This document shows, piece after piece, positions 55,789-64,000 of a stretch of 64,000 nt of DNA (position 1 is its first letter; each line of letters begins with the position of its first letter). Where the stretch lies: assembly GCF_002018875.1 (NCBI RefSeq), contig NZ_MVOL01000004.1, positions 434,001-498,000 of the forward strand, written 5' to 3'. The notes under the pieces are model-generated. The model did no database searches and was not told the origin of the DNA. It saw nothing but the letters and a program-made list of their open reading frames with translations. Origin of the DNA: Pseudomonas sp. MF4836. Lineage in GTDB: Bacteria > Pseudomonadota > Gammaproteobacteria > Pseudomonadales > Pseudomonadaceae. The position numbers were made by a program, and so were the translations under genes.

Positions 55789-56226
55789 ATGAAAAGCTTC
55801 ATCTCTCGTACTGCACTGGCCAGCCTGTTGCTGGGTGCTTCGATGTTCGCCGGTGCCGCGGAAATTCCTCGTACGCCAGCGCCTGCCGGTGCCCAGGTGA
55901 GCATCGTGTCCCCGGAAGACGGGGCAACCGTGGACAAGACCTTCAAGGTCAAGTTCGGTGTCGAAGGCATGGCCCTGGCACCTGCCGGCGACCAGACCCC
56001 GAACACCGGCCACCATCACCTGCTGATCGATGTCGACCAACTGCCGGCGGAAAACCTGCCGATTCCGATGGACGCCAACCACCTGCATTTCGGCAAGGCC
56101 CAGACTGAAACCGAAGTTACCCTGGCGCCGGGCAAGCACACCTTGCAACTGGAGCTTGCGGACAAGAACCACGTGCCGTTCAAGCCAGTGATTGTGTCGA
56201 AGAAGATCACAGTGACGGTGAAATAA
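55789..56226 (+). CDS. DUF4399 periplasmic protein
   Basis: 145 residues. Signal peptide SFISRTALASLLLGASMFAGAA, then a single beta-sandwich domain with repeated strands (AQVSIVSPEDGATVDKTFKV) and a histidine-rich TGHHHLLIDVDQLP that could bind metal. DUF4399 function unknown. The start ATG at 55789 has GGAG upstream in GAGAAAATA. Confidence 0.86.
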   Translation: MKSFISRTALASLLLGASMFAGAAEIPRTPAPAGAQVSIVSPEDGATVDKTFKVKFGVEGMALAPAGDQTPNTGHHHLLIDVDQLPAENLPIPMDANHLHFGKAQTETEVTLAPGKHTLQLELADKNHVPFKPVIVSKKITVTVK

Positions 56227-56248
56227 TCGTTATTCCCAGCTTTGGGTA

Positions 56249-56542
56249 ATGACAATTGAAACGGGGGAGGCCAATGTGCCTTCCTTTTTTGTGGACCGAT
56301 TGAAGAGGGCAGGGATGCGTAGAAAGCTTGCAAGGATCGGCTCCAGGCTCTTCTGGTGGTGTGCGCTGTGTGCGGTCCTGCCGCTCGTATCGGTCATCGT
56401 CGGCGCGATTATGTTCGGAACGGCGCCCGAGGTGTTTTGGGCGCCCATGTATCTGGTCCTGCCGCTGTTCTTCCTGAGCCTGTTCGCCAACCTGGCCGTG
56501 GTGTTCTGGCCCAGGGAAAAATCCCCGAAACAGGCCCCATAA
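56249..56542 (+). CDS. small two-helix membrane protein, unknown
   Basis: 97 residues if begun at 56249; an in-frame ATG at 56315 (75 residues, MRRKLARIGSRLFWWC) with GGGCAGGG before it is equally plausible. Two hydrophobic helices (about FWWCALCAVLPLVSVIVGAI and APMYLVLPLFFLSLFANLAV) and a basic tail. I recognise no family. The last codons and stop lie in a 16-bp tandem duplication. Confidence 0.55.
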   Translation: MTIETGEANVPSFFVDRLKRAGMRRKLARIGSRLFWWCALCAVLPLVSVIVGAIMFGTAPEVFWAPMYLVLPLFFLSLFANLAVVFWPREKSPKQAP

Positions 56543-56559
56543 AAAACAGGCCCCATAAA
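56528..56559. repeat. 16-bp perfect tandem duplication
   Basis: AAACAGGCCCCATAAA occurs twice in direct succession. The first copy holds the final codons and stop of the small membrane protein gene; the second leads into the serA terminator. Confidence 0.9.
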
Positions 56560-56585
56560 AAAGGAGCCCCGAAGGGCTCCTTTTT
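56555..56585. terminator. bidirectional terminator between the small gene and serA
   Basis: AAGGAGCCC-CGAA-GGGCTCCTT flanked by A-run and T-run; serves serA (leftward) and the small membrane protein gene (rightward). Confidence 0.93.
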
Positions 56586-56602
56586 AGTCCAGCGCTGAAC
56601 GC

Positions 56603-57832
56603 TTAGAACAACACGCGGCAACGGATGGTGCCGTTGATGTGTTGCAGCTTCTCTTGCGCCAGGTCCGAGTACTCGGCGTCGACGTCGATTACCACGTAAC
56701 CGACTTTCTCGTTGGTCTGCAGGAACTGACCGGAGATGTTGATGCCGTTTTCGGCGAAGACCTTGTTGATCTCGCTCATCACACCCGGGATGTTCTCGTG
56801 GATGTGCAGCAGGCGGTGCTTGCCCGGGTGAGCCGGCAGGGCCACTTCCGGGAAGTTGACCGAGGACACCGACGTACCGTTGTCGCTGTACTTGACCAGT
56901 TTCTCTGCCACTTCCAGGCCAATGTTGGCCTGGGCTTCAGCAGTGGAGCCACCGATGTGCGGGGTCAGGATCACGTTGTCCAGGCCACGCAGCGGGCTTT
57001 CGAACTCTTCATCGTTGGAGCGCGGCTCCACCGGGAATACGTCGATGGCGGCGCCGATCAGGTGCTTGTCCTTGATCGCGGCGGCCAGGTGGTCCAGCTC
57101 GACCACGGTGCCGCGTGCTGCGTTGATCAGGATCCCGCCCTTCTTGATGGCGCGGATTTCCTTCTCGCCGATCATCCACTGGGTCGCAGCGGTTTCCGGA
57201 ACGTGCAGGGTCACGATGTCGGACATGGCCAGCAGGTCGTGCAGCTTGCCAACCTGGGTCGCGTTACCCAGCGGCAGCTTGGTCACGGTGTCGTAGAAGA
57301 ACACCTGCATGCCCAGGCCTTCGGCCAGGACCGACAACTGCGTACCGATCGAACCGTAGCCGACGATGCCCAGCTTCTTGCCGCGGATCTCGAACGAGTT
57401 GGCAGCGCTTTTGATCCAGCCACCACGGTGGCAGGAAGCGTTCTTCTCCGGGATGCCGCGCAGCAGCAGGATCGCCTCGGCCAATACCAGCTCGGCAACC
57501 GAACGGGTGTTGGAGTACGGCGCGTTGAACACCGCAATCCCGCGCTCGCGAGCGGCGTTGAGGTCAACCTGGTTGGTGCCGATGCAGAAACAGCCGACCG
57601 CGACCAGTTTCTTCGCGTGGTCGAAGATCTCTTCAGTCAGTTGCGTGCGGGAACGGATGCCGATGAAGTGAGCGTCAGCGATCTTTTCCTTGAGCTGGGC
57701 TTCCGGCAAGGAGCCCGTGAGGTACTCGATGCTGGTGTAGCCGGCGGCCTTGAGGACGTCGACAGCGGATTGGTGGACGCCTTCGAGAAGAAGGAACTTG
57801 ATCTTGCTCTTATCGAGAGAAGTCTTGCTCAT
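56603..57832 (-). CDS. serA: D-3-phosphoglycerate dehydrogenase
   Basis: 409 residues. First enzyme of serine synthesis, oxidising 3-phosphoglycerate with NAD; E. coli-type enzyme also reduces 2-oxoglutarate to D-2-hydroxyglutarate. NAD motif VGYGSIGTQLS, catalytic region INAARGTVVE and LTPHIGGSTAEAQ, and a C-terminal ACT domain (about 335-409) for serine inhibition. Divergent from the D-2-hydroxyglutarate dehydrogenase gene across 204 bp that contains a palindromic double -10 element. Confidence 0.97.
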   Translation of the reverse strand: MSKTSLDKSKIKFLLLEGVHQSAVDVLKAAGYTSIEYLTGSLPEAQLKEKIADAHFIGIRSRTQLTEEIFDHAKKLVAVGCFCIGTNQVDLNAARERGIAVFNAPYSNTRSVAELVLAEAILLLRGIPEKNASCHRGGWIKSAANSFEIRGKKLGIVGYGSIGTQLSVLAEGLGMQVFFYDTVTKLPLGNATQVGKLHDLLAMSDIVTLHVPETAATQWMIGEKEIRAIKKGGILINAARGTVVELDHLAAAIKDKHLIGAAIDVFPVEPRSNDEEFESPLRGLDNVILTPHIGGSTAEAQANIGLEVAEKLVKYSDNGTSVSSVNFPEVALPAHPGKHRLLHIHENIPGVMSEINKVFAENGINISGQFLQTNEKVGYVVIDVDAEYSDLAQEKLQHINGTIRCRVLF

Positions 57833-57947
57833 CTGCGTAAACCTGTGTCCCGGAGAAAAATGGCAGGGAATCGGACAGCGATAGCTGACCCGGACGGCAG
57901 GAAAGCCGTCACCGCAGAGCGCCTTTGGGCACTACCCTGCGGGGGCG

Positions 57948-57961
57948 GTATGCTAGCATAC
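57948..57961. promoter_or_regulatory. palindromic double -10 (TATGCT on both strands)
   Basis: GTATGC-TAGC... reads as the perfect 14-bp palindrome GTATGCTAGCATAC. TATGCT, a good -10 hexamer, appears on both strands, suggesting overlapping divergent promoters for serA and the dehydrogenase. A TTGGGC -35-like hexamer (57925-57930) lies 18 bp before the rightward copy. No clear leftward -35 was seen. Confidence 0.45.
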
Positions 57962-58036
57962 GCACCCCGCTAAACACTCATTCCTGCGACGTGAAGCGTT
58001 CTCAGGATGACCATGAATTGTTCGAGAGTTCTGTCG

Positions 58037-59431
58037 ATGACCAATCCTGCCCTGATTGATGAGCTGAAGACCCTGGTTGAGCCTGGCAAAGTGCTGACCG
58101 ATGCCGACTCCCTGAATGCTTATGGCAAGGATTGGACCAAGCATTTCGCTCCGGCCCCCACGGCCATCGTGTTTCCCAAGACCACCGAGCAGGTTCAGGC
58201 CATCGTGCGCTGGGCCAATCAGCACAAGATCGCGCTGGTGCCGTCGGGCGGACGCACCGGGCTTTCCGCTGCTGCAGTGGCGGCCAATGGTGAAGTGGTG
58301 GTGTCCTTCGACTACATGAACCAGATCCTCGACGTGAACCTCACCGACCGTACGGCAGTCTGCCAGCCCGGCGTGGTCACCGAACAGTTGCAGAACCTGG
58401 CCAGCGACAAGGGCCTGTACTACCCCGTGGACTTCGCCTCTGCCGGTTCCAGCCAGATTGGCGGCAATATCGGCACCAATGCCGGCGGGATCAAGGTTAT
58501 TCGCTACGGCATGACCCGTAACTGGGTTGCCGGCATGAAAGTCGTCACCGGCAAGGGCGACCTGCTGGAGCTGAACAAGGACCTGATCAAGAACGCCACG
58601 GGCTACGACCTGCGTCAGCTGTTCATCGGCGCTGAAGGCACCCTGGGTTTTGTGGTCGAGGCCACCATGCGCCTGGATCGTGCGCCGAAGAACCTCACCG
58701 CGATGGTGCTGGGCACCGCCGATTTCGACTCGATCATGCCGGTGCTGCACGCCTTCCAGAGCAAGCTCGATCTGACCGCGTTCGAGTTCTTCTCCGACAA
58801 GGCCCTGGCCAAGGTCATGGCCCGGGGTGATGTACCGGCGCCGTTCGAATCCGACTGCCCCTTCTACGCCCTGCTGGAATTCGAAGCGACCACTGAAGAA
58901 GTGGCCAACCACGCCCTGGAAACCTTCGAGCACTGCGTTGAGCAGGGCTGGGTGCTGGATGGCGTGATGAGCCAGAGCGAAACCCAGCTGCACAACCTGT
59001 GGAAGCTGCGTGAGTACATCTCCGAGACCATTTCCCACTGGACCCCGTACAAAAACGACATTTCGGTCACTGTGTCGAAAGTGCCGGCTTTCCTGAAGGA
59101 AATCGATGCGATCGTCGGCGAACACTACCCGGACTTCGAAATCGTCTGGTTTGGCCATATCGGCGACGGCAACCTGCACTTGAACATCCTCAAGCCGGAC
59201 AACTTGAGCAAGGACGAGTTTTTCGCCAAGTGCGCCACGGTCAACAAGTGGGTGTTCGAAACCGTCGAGAAGTACAACGGTTCGATTTCCGCCGAACACG
59301 GCGTGGGCATGACCAAGCGCGATTACCTGACCTACAGCCGCTCGGCGGTCGAGATCGAGTACATGAAAGCAGTCAAGGCCGTGTTCGATCCGAACGGGAT
59401 CATGAACCCGGGCAAGATTTTCGCCGTTTGA
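58037..59431 (+). CDS. d2hgdh: FAD-linked D-2-hydroxyglutarate dehydrogenase
   Basis: 464 residues, FAD-binding PCMH plus VAO-type C-terminal domain. Motifs are LVPSGGRTGLSAAAVA, GSSQIGGNIGTNAGGIKVIR, and the metal-binding VWFGHIGDGNLHLNI and ISAEHGVGMTKRDYL. In P. stutzeri this enzyme removes the D-2-hydroxyglutarate made by SerA and so drives serine synthesis; the divergent pairing with serA supports the same role here. Glycolate/lactate oxidases share the fold. The start ATG at 58037 is chosen over 58007 for family length. Confidence 0.92.
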   Translation: MTNPALIDELKTLVEPGKVLTDADSLNAYGKDWTKHFAPAPTAIVFPKTTEQVQAIVRWANQHKIALVPSGGRTGLSAAAVAANGEVVVSFDYMNQILDVNLTDRTAVCQPGVVTEQLQNLASDKGLYYPVDFASAGSSQIGGNIGTNAGGIKVIRYGMTRNWVAGMKVVTGKGDLLELNKDLIKNATGYDLRQLFIGAEGTLGFVVEATMRLDRAPKNLTAMVLGTADFDSIMPVLHAFQSKLDLTAFEFFSDKALAKVMARGDVPAPFESDCPFYALLEFEATTEEVANHALETFEHCVEQGWVLDGVMSQSETQLHNLWKLREYISETISHWTPYKNDISVTVSKVPAFLKEIDAIVGEHYPDFEIVWFGHIGDGNLHLNILKPDNLSKDEFFAKCATVNKWVFETVEKYNGSISAEHGVGMTKRDYLTYSRSAVEIEYMKAVKAVFDPNGIMNPGKIFAV

Positions 59432-59471
59432 AGCCGCAGTCCCTGAAGAATCCAACGAGCAGGAGTCGGTA

Positions 59472-60137
59472 ATGAGCTATCAGCACCAATACGTCGACGG
59501 TACGAAAATCCACTTCCCGGTAGGCAAAGTGGTGTGTATCGGCCGCAACTACGCCGAGCACGCCAAGGAACTGGACAACCCGGTGCCCACCGAACCGCTG
59601 CTGTTTATCAAGCCGGGCAGTTGTGTGGTGGCGCTGGAAGGCGGGTTCAGCATTCCGACCGAGCGTGGCTCGGTGCACTACGAGGCGGAAATCGCCGTGT
59701 TGATCGGCAAACCGCTGTCGACCAAGCCCAGCCGCGAAGAGGTGCTGGATGCGATTTCCGGTTTCGCCCCGGCCCTGGACCTGACCCTGCGTGACAAGCA
59801 GTCCGAGCTCAAGGCCAAGGGCCTGCCCTGGGAAATCGCCAAGTCGTTCGACGGCGCGGCGGTCCTGGCACCGTTCGTGGTCAGCAGCACCTTCGCCGAC
59901 CTGACCGACATCGGCATCCGCCTGACCATCAACGGTGAAGTTCGCCAGGACGGTAACAGCAGCGCGATGCTCAACCCCATCGTGCCGATGATCCAGCACA
60001 TGGCCGGTTGCTTCTCGCTGCAGGCCGGCGATGTGATCCTGACCGGCACGCCGGTGGGCGTCGGTCCGCTGAATGTCGGTGACGAGTTGGTCCTGGAGCT
60101 TCCGGGTGCCAGCTCCTTCAGCAGCAGCGTTCGCTGA
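59472..60137 (+). CDS. fumarylacetoacetate hydrolase-family protein
   Basis: 221 residues, single FAH domain. Motifs: VCIGRNYAEHAKELDN, PLLFIKPGSCVVAL, metal-binding VHYEAEIAVLIGK, FAPALDLTLRD, VILTGTPVGVGPL. Family members act as acylpyruvases or oxaloacetate decarboxylase/tautomerase; acylpyruvate hydrolase is a common guess. GCAGGAGT precedes the ATG. 40 bp behind the D2HGDH gene, probably the same transcript. Confidence 0.9.
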   Translation: MSYQHQYVDGTKIHFPVGKVVCIGRNYAEHAKELDNPVPTEPLLFIKPGSCVVALEGGFSIPTERGSVHYEAEIAVLIGKPLSTKPSREEVLDAISGFAPALDLTLRDKQSELKAKGLPWEIAKSFDGAAVLAPFVVSSTFADLTDIGIRLTINGEVRQDGNSSAMLNPIVPMIQHMAGCFSLQAGDVILTGTPVGVGPLNVGDELVLELPGASSFSSSVR

Positions 60138-60315
60138 GCCTTCGCTGCCAACCGTCCGGGCTGGCCGATCCTGATCGGGTCGCGCCAGCCTGCAAGCACT
60201 CGCCCTGGGTGTTTGGCATTTTTTTCACATCTTGTCTGGATAAATGCCGGCTCAAAGTGCGCGAATCGTTATTGCGTGTGCTATTACAAATGGCTGATTT
60301 TCTGGAATGTCATTG

Positions 60316-61242
60316 ATGGCCGTGCATCCCCTTCCCAAACTCAAAACCGCTCACCGCTCGCGCTTCGTCATGCGCTGGTATTCTTGGTTGCTGCTGGTAG
60401 GCGTGATCGTCTACGGCTTGGCGTACGCCATGCATTGGGATGATCGCGGCTGGTTGTGGGTCCAGGAGGGGTTTGAAACGCCGGTGGAGCGCCAGGAAAG
60501 CGTGTGGCTGCCCGACTACCGTGCGGTGATCGATGCCAAGGTGCTGCCGGGTATGGAGAAGGACGAGGCCTCCGACCTGACCTATAACCCGCAGACCAAG
60601 ACCCTGTTTTCGGTGATGGGCAAGAACCCGTTCCTGGTGGAGTTGAGCCTGCAGGGCGATGTGCTGCGCAAGATGCCGCTGGTGGGCTGGGGCAATCCGG
60701 AAGGCGTGGCGGCGTTGGAAAACGGGCTGTTGGCCATCGTCGACGAACGCCAGCACCTGTTGACCATCGTCAAGGTCGACGCCAGCACCCGCGAACTGAA
60801 CATCGCCGACTTCCCCAAATACGACCTGGGCCCTTCGAAAGACCAGAACAAAGCCTTTGAAGCCATCGCCTGGAACCCGCGCAAGCAGCAGCTGCTGCTG
60901 GGCGAGGAGCGGCCGCCGGCGCTGTTCACCTGGAGCAGCGACGGCAGCCAGGTGCTCAAGGGGGACAAGCAGAAGCTGGCCAGTGACGAGCTGGACCTGC
61001 GCAACCTGTCGGCCCTGGGCATCGACCCGCGCACCGGTCACACCCTGGTCCTGTCCGCCGATTCCCATCTGTTGCTGGAGCTGGACGAAGCCGGTGAGCA
61101 GGTCAGCTTCATGACCCTGCTGGGCGGTTTCAACGGTTTGAAGAGCACCATTCCCCGCGCCGAGGGCGTGGCCATGGACGACGCCGGTGTGTTGTACATG
61201 GTCAGCGAGCCCGACCTTTTTTACCGCTTCGAGAAGCGCTGA
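60316..61242 (+). CDS. SdiA-regulated domain protein, first copy
   Basis: 308 residues (311 from ATG 60307). One membrane anchor (SWLLLVGVIVYGLAYAM) then a periplasmic beta-propeller-like SdiA-regulated domain: LTYNPQTKTLFSVMGKNPFL, GNPEGVAALENGLLAIVDER, IDPRTGHTLVLSADSHLLLE, ending RAEGVAMDDAGVLYMVSEPD. The name comes from an E. coli gene under SdiA control and says nothing about mechanism. The next gene is a tandem paralogue. The start is uncertain by three codons. Confidence 0.85.
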   Translation: MAVHPLPKLKTAHRSRFVMRWYSWLLLVGVIVYGLAYAMHWDDRGWLWVQEGFETPVERQESVWLPDYRAVIDAKVLPGMEKDEASDLTYNPQTKTLFSVMGKNPFLVELSLQGDVLRKMPLVGWGNPEGVAALENGLLAIVDERQHLLTIVKVDASTRELNIADFPKYDLGPSKDQNKAFEAIAWNPRKQQLLLGEERPPALFTWSSDGSQVLKGDKQKLASDELDLRNLSALGIDPRTGHTLVLSADSHLLLELDEAGEQVSFMTLLGGFNGLKSTIPRAEGVAMDDAGVLYMVSEPDLFYRFEKR

Positions 61243-61359
61243 GTCACACGGCTGCGCCCTGCGGTGATGGCAAGGCGGGCCAGACACCCCGGGCAATTAA
61301 GTTTAAATTCAGTCAGACGTGATATTTCATCCGTCCGTCCTGATCCCGAGCTTGCCTGA

Positions 61360-62274
61360 ATGCGCCGACTTGCCCGTCCCAAAGCCCTTTCCCTGATGCT
61401 GTGCCTGGTCGCTCTGTTGCTGGTCGGGGTCGCCGCCCAGCAGTACCGATTGTTCGAGCGCGCCTGGTTCAATGTGCAAGGCCTGTGGCAACCGGCCGAT
61501 GCCCGTTCCATCGGCCTGGGCGATTATCGGGTGGAGATCGAGGCGCAACAGATCCCGGGCCTGGACGACGACGTGTCGGCACTGACCTACGACCCGGTGC
61601 GCAAGAGCCTGTTTACCGTCACCAACAAGAATGCCGAACTGATCGAGCTGTCGCTCGAGGGGCAGATCCTGCGCCGGGTGGCCCTGGTCGGCTTTGGCGA
61701 TCCGGAGGCGGTGGAGTTCATCAGCGCCGACACTTACGTGCTGACGGACGAGCGCCGGCAGCGCCTGATCAAGATCCACCTTGAGGACGATACGCAGTTT
61801 CTCGATGCGGCCGATGCCGAGCAAATGACCCTGGGTGTGCACATGAGCAGCAACAAGGGGTTTGAAGGGTTGGCGTACGACTCGGTGGGCAAGCGCCTGT
61901 TCGTCGCCAAGGAACGTGATCCGATGTTGATCTATGAGGTGCAGGGCTTTCCTCACTACAACCCGGAAAAGTCCTACGCGGTGCACGTGGTCAACAACCC
62001 CAAGCGCGATGCCGGGATGTTTGTCCGTGACCTGTCCAGCCTGCAGTACGACGAACGCACCGGGCATTTGCTGGCGCTGTCGGATGAGTCGCGGTTGGTG
62101 CTGGAGCTGGATGTCGACGGGCGACCGCTGAGCACCCTGTCCCTGACCAAGGGCCAGCAGGGGTTGCGGGCGACAGTGCCGCAGGCGGAAGGGATCGCCA
62201 TGGATGACGATGGCAGCCTGTACCTGGTGAGCGAGCCGAACCTGTTCTACGTGTTCAAGAAACCCGCATTGTAA
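61360..62274 (+). CDS. SdiA-regulated domain protein, second copy
   Basis: 304 residues with an N-terminal anchor (ALSLMLCLVALLLVGVAAQQ). Aligned segments shared with the first copy: LTYDPVRKSLFTVTNKNAEL, GDPEAVEFISADTYVLTDER, FEGLAYDSVGKRLFVAKERD, EGIAMDDDGSLYLVSEPNLF. The pair is an old tandem duplication, since identity is moderate. Predicted periplasmic six-bladed propeller; ligand unknown. Confidence 0.87.
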   Translation: MRRLARPKALSLMLCLVALLLVGVAAQQYRLFERAWFNVQGLWQPADARSIGLGDYRVEIEAQQIPGLDDDVSALTYDPVRKSLFTVTNKNAELIELSLEGQILRRVALVGFGDPEAVEFISADTYVLTDERRQRLIKIHLEDDTQFLDAADAEQMTLGVHMSSNKGFEGLAYDSVGKRLFVAKERDPMLIYEVQGFPHYNPEKSYAVHVVNNPKRDAGMFVRDLSSLQYDERTGHLLALSDESRLVLELDVDGRPLSTLSLTKGQQGLRATVPQAEGIAMDDDGSLYLVSEPNLFYVFKKPAL

Positions 62275-62332
62275 GGCGAGCCTGCCGACGCGGGTCCCAT
62301 TCAAGGATCAGCGCCGGCAGGCGACTGCGGGA

Positions 62333-63004
62333 TCAGGCCTTGAGGGTTTTCACGCCTTCGCTGGTGCCCAGCAGCAGTACGTCGGCCGGGCGCGCGGCGA
62401 ACAGGCCGTTGGTGACCACGCCGACGATGGCGTTGATCTGGCGCTCCAGCTCCACCGGGTTGGTGATCTGCATATTGAACACGTCGAGGATGATGTTGCC
62501 GTTATCGGTCAGCACGCCCTCGCGGTACACCGGGTCGCCGCCGAGCTTGACCAGCTCGCGGGCCACGTGGCTGCGGGCCATGGGGATCACTTCCACCGGC
62601 AGCGGGAAGGCGCCCAGCACCGAGACCAGCTTGCTGGCGTCGGCGATGCAGATGAAAGTCTTGGCCACGGCGGCCACGATCTTCTCGCGCGTCAGGGCCG
62701 CGCCACCGCCCTTGATCAGGTTCAGGTGCGCGTCGCTTTCGTCGGCGCCGTCGACGTAGAACTCCAGATCGCTGACGGTGTTGAGCTCATACACCGGAAT
62801 CCCGTGGCCCTTGAGGCGCGCGGCGGTGGCTTCGGAGCTGGCGACCGCGCCGTCGAAGGCGCCCTTGTGCTGGGCCAGGGCATCGATAAAGCAGTTGGCG
62901 GTAGAGCCGGTGCCGACCCCGACGATGCTTTTGTCATCGAGTTTCGGAAGGATTAAATCGACGGCGGCCTGGGCCACTGCCTGTTTGAGTTGATCCTGGG
63001 TCAT
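62333..63004 (-). CDS. rpiA: ribose-5-phosphate isomerase A
   Basis: 223 residues. Interconverts ribose-5-phosphate and ribulose-5-phosphate in the pentose phosphate pathway. Motifs [16 protein letters not shown] (phosphate loop), [27 protein letters not shown] with the catalytic Asp/Glu and Lys. ATG at 63004 begins [11 protein letters not shown]; longer start at 63088 rejected. Divergent from ilvA, a conserved Pseudomonas arrangement. A leftward TATACT lies upstream (63043-63048). Confidence 0.97.
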   Translation of the reverse strand: MTQDQLKQAVAQAAVDLILPKLDDKSIVGVGTGSTANCFIDALAQHKGAFDGAVASSEATAARLKGHGIPVYELNTVSDLEFYVDGADESDAHLNLIKGGGAALTREKIVAAVAKTFICIADASKLVSVLGAFPLPVEVIPMARSHVARELVKLGGDPVYREGVLTDNGNIILDVFNMQITNPVELERQINAIVGVVTNGLFAARPADVLLLGTSEGVKTLKA

Positions 63005-63140
63005 GCGGGCTCCGGAGCGGGCGGGGAGTAAAGAGGGGCGCGAGTATAACCCAACAAAACCTCTGTTTTCGTGTGGTCGCCCGCCCAAACGCTGGGTTAG
63101 ACTCCCTGGCCCTGCCCAACCCGCTCAGTGATGCTTTCCG

Positions 63141-64000
63141 ATGCTTGAACAGTACGTCAAAAAGATCCTCACCTCGCGCGTTTACGACGTTGCCGTAGAA
63201 ACCCCCCTGCAGACCGCCCGCCAGCTTTCCGAGCGGCTGGGCAATCAGGTCTGGCTCAAGCGTGAAGACTTGCAGCCGGTGTTCTCGTTCAAGATTCGCG
63301 GCGCCTACAACAAGCTCACCCAGCTCAGCGAGGCAGAGCGCGCGCGGGGCGTGGTCACGGCCTCTGCGGGTAACCACGCCCAGGGCCTGGCCCTGGCGGC
63401 CAAGGTCCTGGGGGTCAAGGCGACCATCGTGATGCCCAAGACCACCCCGGAGATCAAGGTCGAAGGTGTGCGTTCGCGCGGTGGCAAGGTGGTGCTGCAC
63501 GGTGACTCCTTCCCGGAAGCCCTGGCCTACTCGCTGAAGCTGGTCGACGAAAAAGGCTACGTCTACATCCACCCCTACGATGATCCGCACACCATTGCCG
63601 GGCAGGGCACGGTGGCGATGGAAATCCTGCGCCAGCACCCCGGGCGCCTGGATGCGATCTTTGTCCCGGTGGGCGGCGGCGGCCTGATCGCCGGCATCGC
63701 GGCGTACGTGAAGTACCTGCGCCCGGAAATCAAGATCATCGGCGTCGAACCGGACGACTCCAACTGCCTGCAAGCCGCCATGGCCGCCGGTGAGCGAGTG
63801 GTGCTGCCGACCGTGGGCATCTTTGCCGATGGCGTGGCGGTGGCGCAGATCGGCCAGCACACCTTCGATATCTGCAAAGACTACGTCGACGAAGTCATCA
63901 CCGTCAGCACCGACGAGATCTGTGCGGCAATCAAGGATATCTACGACGATACCCGCTCGATCACCGAACCTGCCGGCGCCCTAGGCGTGGCCGGGATCAA
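63141..64000 (+). CDS. ilvA: threonine ammonia-lyase, biosynthetic (partial, C-terminus outside window)
   Basis: 286 residues are visible of an expected about 500. PLP lysine K51 in FSFKIRGAYNK, SAGNHAQGLALAA loop, and the glycine loop PVGGGGLIAGIAAY. The enzyme deaminates threonine to 2-oxobutyrate for isoleucine synthesis. The C-terminal ACT-like regulatory domain lies past the window. No clear ribosome binding site precedes ATG 63141; a five-codon frame (63131-63148) overlaps the start and could couple translation. Confidence 0.95.
   Translation, partial: MLEQYVKKILTSRVYDVAVETPLQTARQLSERLGNQVWLKREDLQPVFSFKIRGAYNKLTQLSEAERARGVVTASAGNHAQGLALAAKVLGVKATIVMPKTTPEIKVEGVRSRGGKVVLHGDSFPEALAYSLKLVDEKGYVYIHPYDDPHTIAGQGTVAMEILRQHPGRLDAIFVPVGGGGLIAGIAAYVKYLRPEIKIIGVEPDDSNCLQAAMAAGERVVLPTVGIFADGVAVAQIGQHTFDICKDYVDEVITVSTDEICAAIKDIYDDTRSITEPAGALGVAGI

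Noticed and set aside
62280..62322. Terminator between the second SdiA-regulated gene and rpiA
   Set aside because: GCCTGCCG and CGGCAGGC can pair, but the loop is about 27 bases and there is no T-run on either side.

Overview
The window is a GC-rich, gene-dense bacterial chromosome segment whose gene order and protein sequences fit Pseudomonas, most likely the P. fluorescens group. The evidence is the zapA-6S RNA-ygfA block, pepP-ubiH-ubiI, gcvTHP, argE-argA, the spuI/spuABCDEFGH polyamine block, an OprD-family porin, the lsfA-ssuEADCBF sulfonate block, and REP-type palindromes carrying the GTAGCCGCTGCCG core. I see no tRNA or rRNA genes, insertion sequences, prophage genes or CRISPR arrays. 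This is core genome with a few accessory insertions.

Layout. 1-2.0 kb: HlyD-type adaptor and RbbA-like ABC protein (cut by the window start). 2.2-5.2 kb: EVE-domain protein, an unannotated-looking 48-residue membrane peptide, ygfA, 6S RNA, zapA with a ZapB-like coiled coil, and a UPF0149/YgfB protein. 5.2-9.4 kb: pepP and two ubiquinone flavin hydroxylases around a DUF4442 protein. 9.5-12.3 kb: ferric iron binding protein and permease behind a promoter with a Fur-like box. 12.4-18.2 kb: glycine cleavage genes gcvT, gcvH and gcvP, interrupted by an opposite-strand DegT-type aminotransferase. 18.3-24.1 kb: small secreted protein, membrane protein with PAG repeats, lone GspE-type ATPase, an ACT-like small protein divergent from an Lrp regulator, and a CYTH-CHAD protein. 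24.3-26.9 kb: argE, argA with a possible leader peptide. 27.4-28.8 kb: OprE-like porin. 29.0-34.7 kb: sulfur-starvation block. 34.8-46.5 kb: TetR regulator and the complete putrescine/spermidine uptake and gamma-glutamylation block. 46.6-55.7 kb: HD-domain hydrolase/GlxA regulator pair, HacB-like acylase and several small enzymes. 55.8-64 kb: DUF4399 protein, serA divergent from a D-2-hydroxyglutarate dehydrogenase, FAH-family protein, two tandem SdiA-regulated beta-propellers, rpiA and partial ilvA.

Functionally the window joins amino-acid and one-carbon metabolism (serA, D2HGDH, gcvTHP, ilvA, argA/argE, ygfA) with nutrient scavenging (iron, sulfonates, polyamines). The least explained items are a possible Arg-Arg leader peptide before argA, an ACT-like protein paired with an Lrp regulator over a perfect palindrome, a palindromic double -10 between serA and its partner dehydrogenase, and the DegT aminotransferase lodged inside the glycine cleavage locus. 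All family assignments come from reading motifs and recalled gene order. No database search was run.
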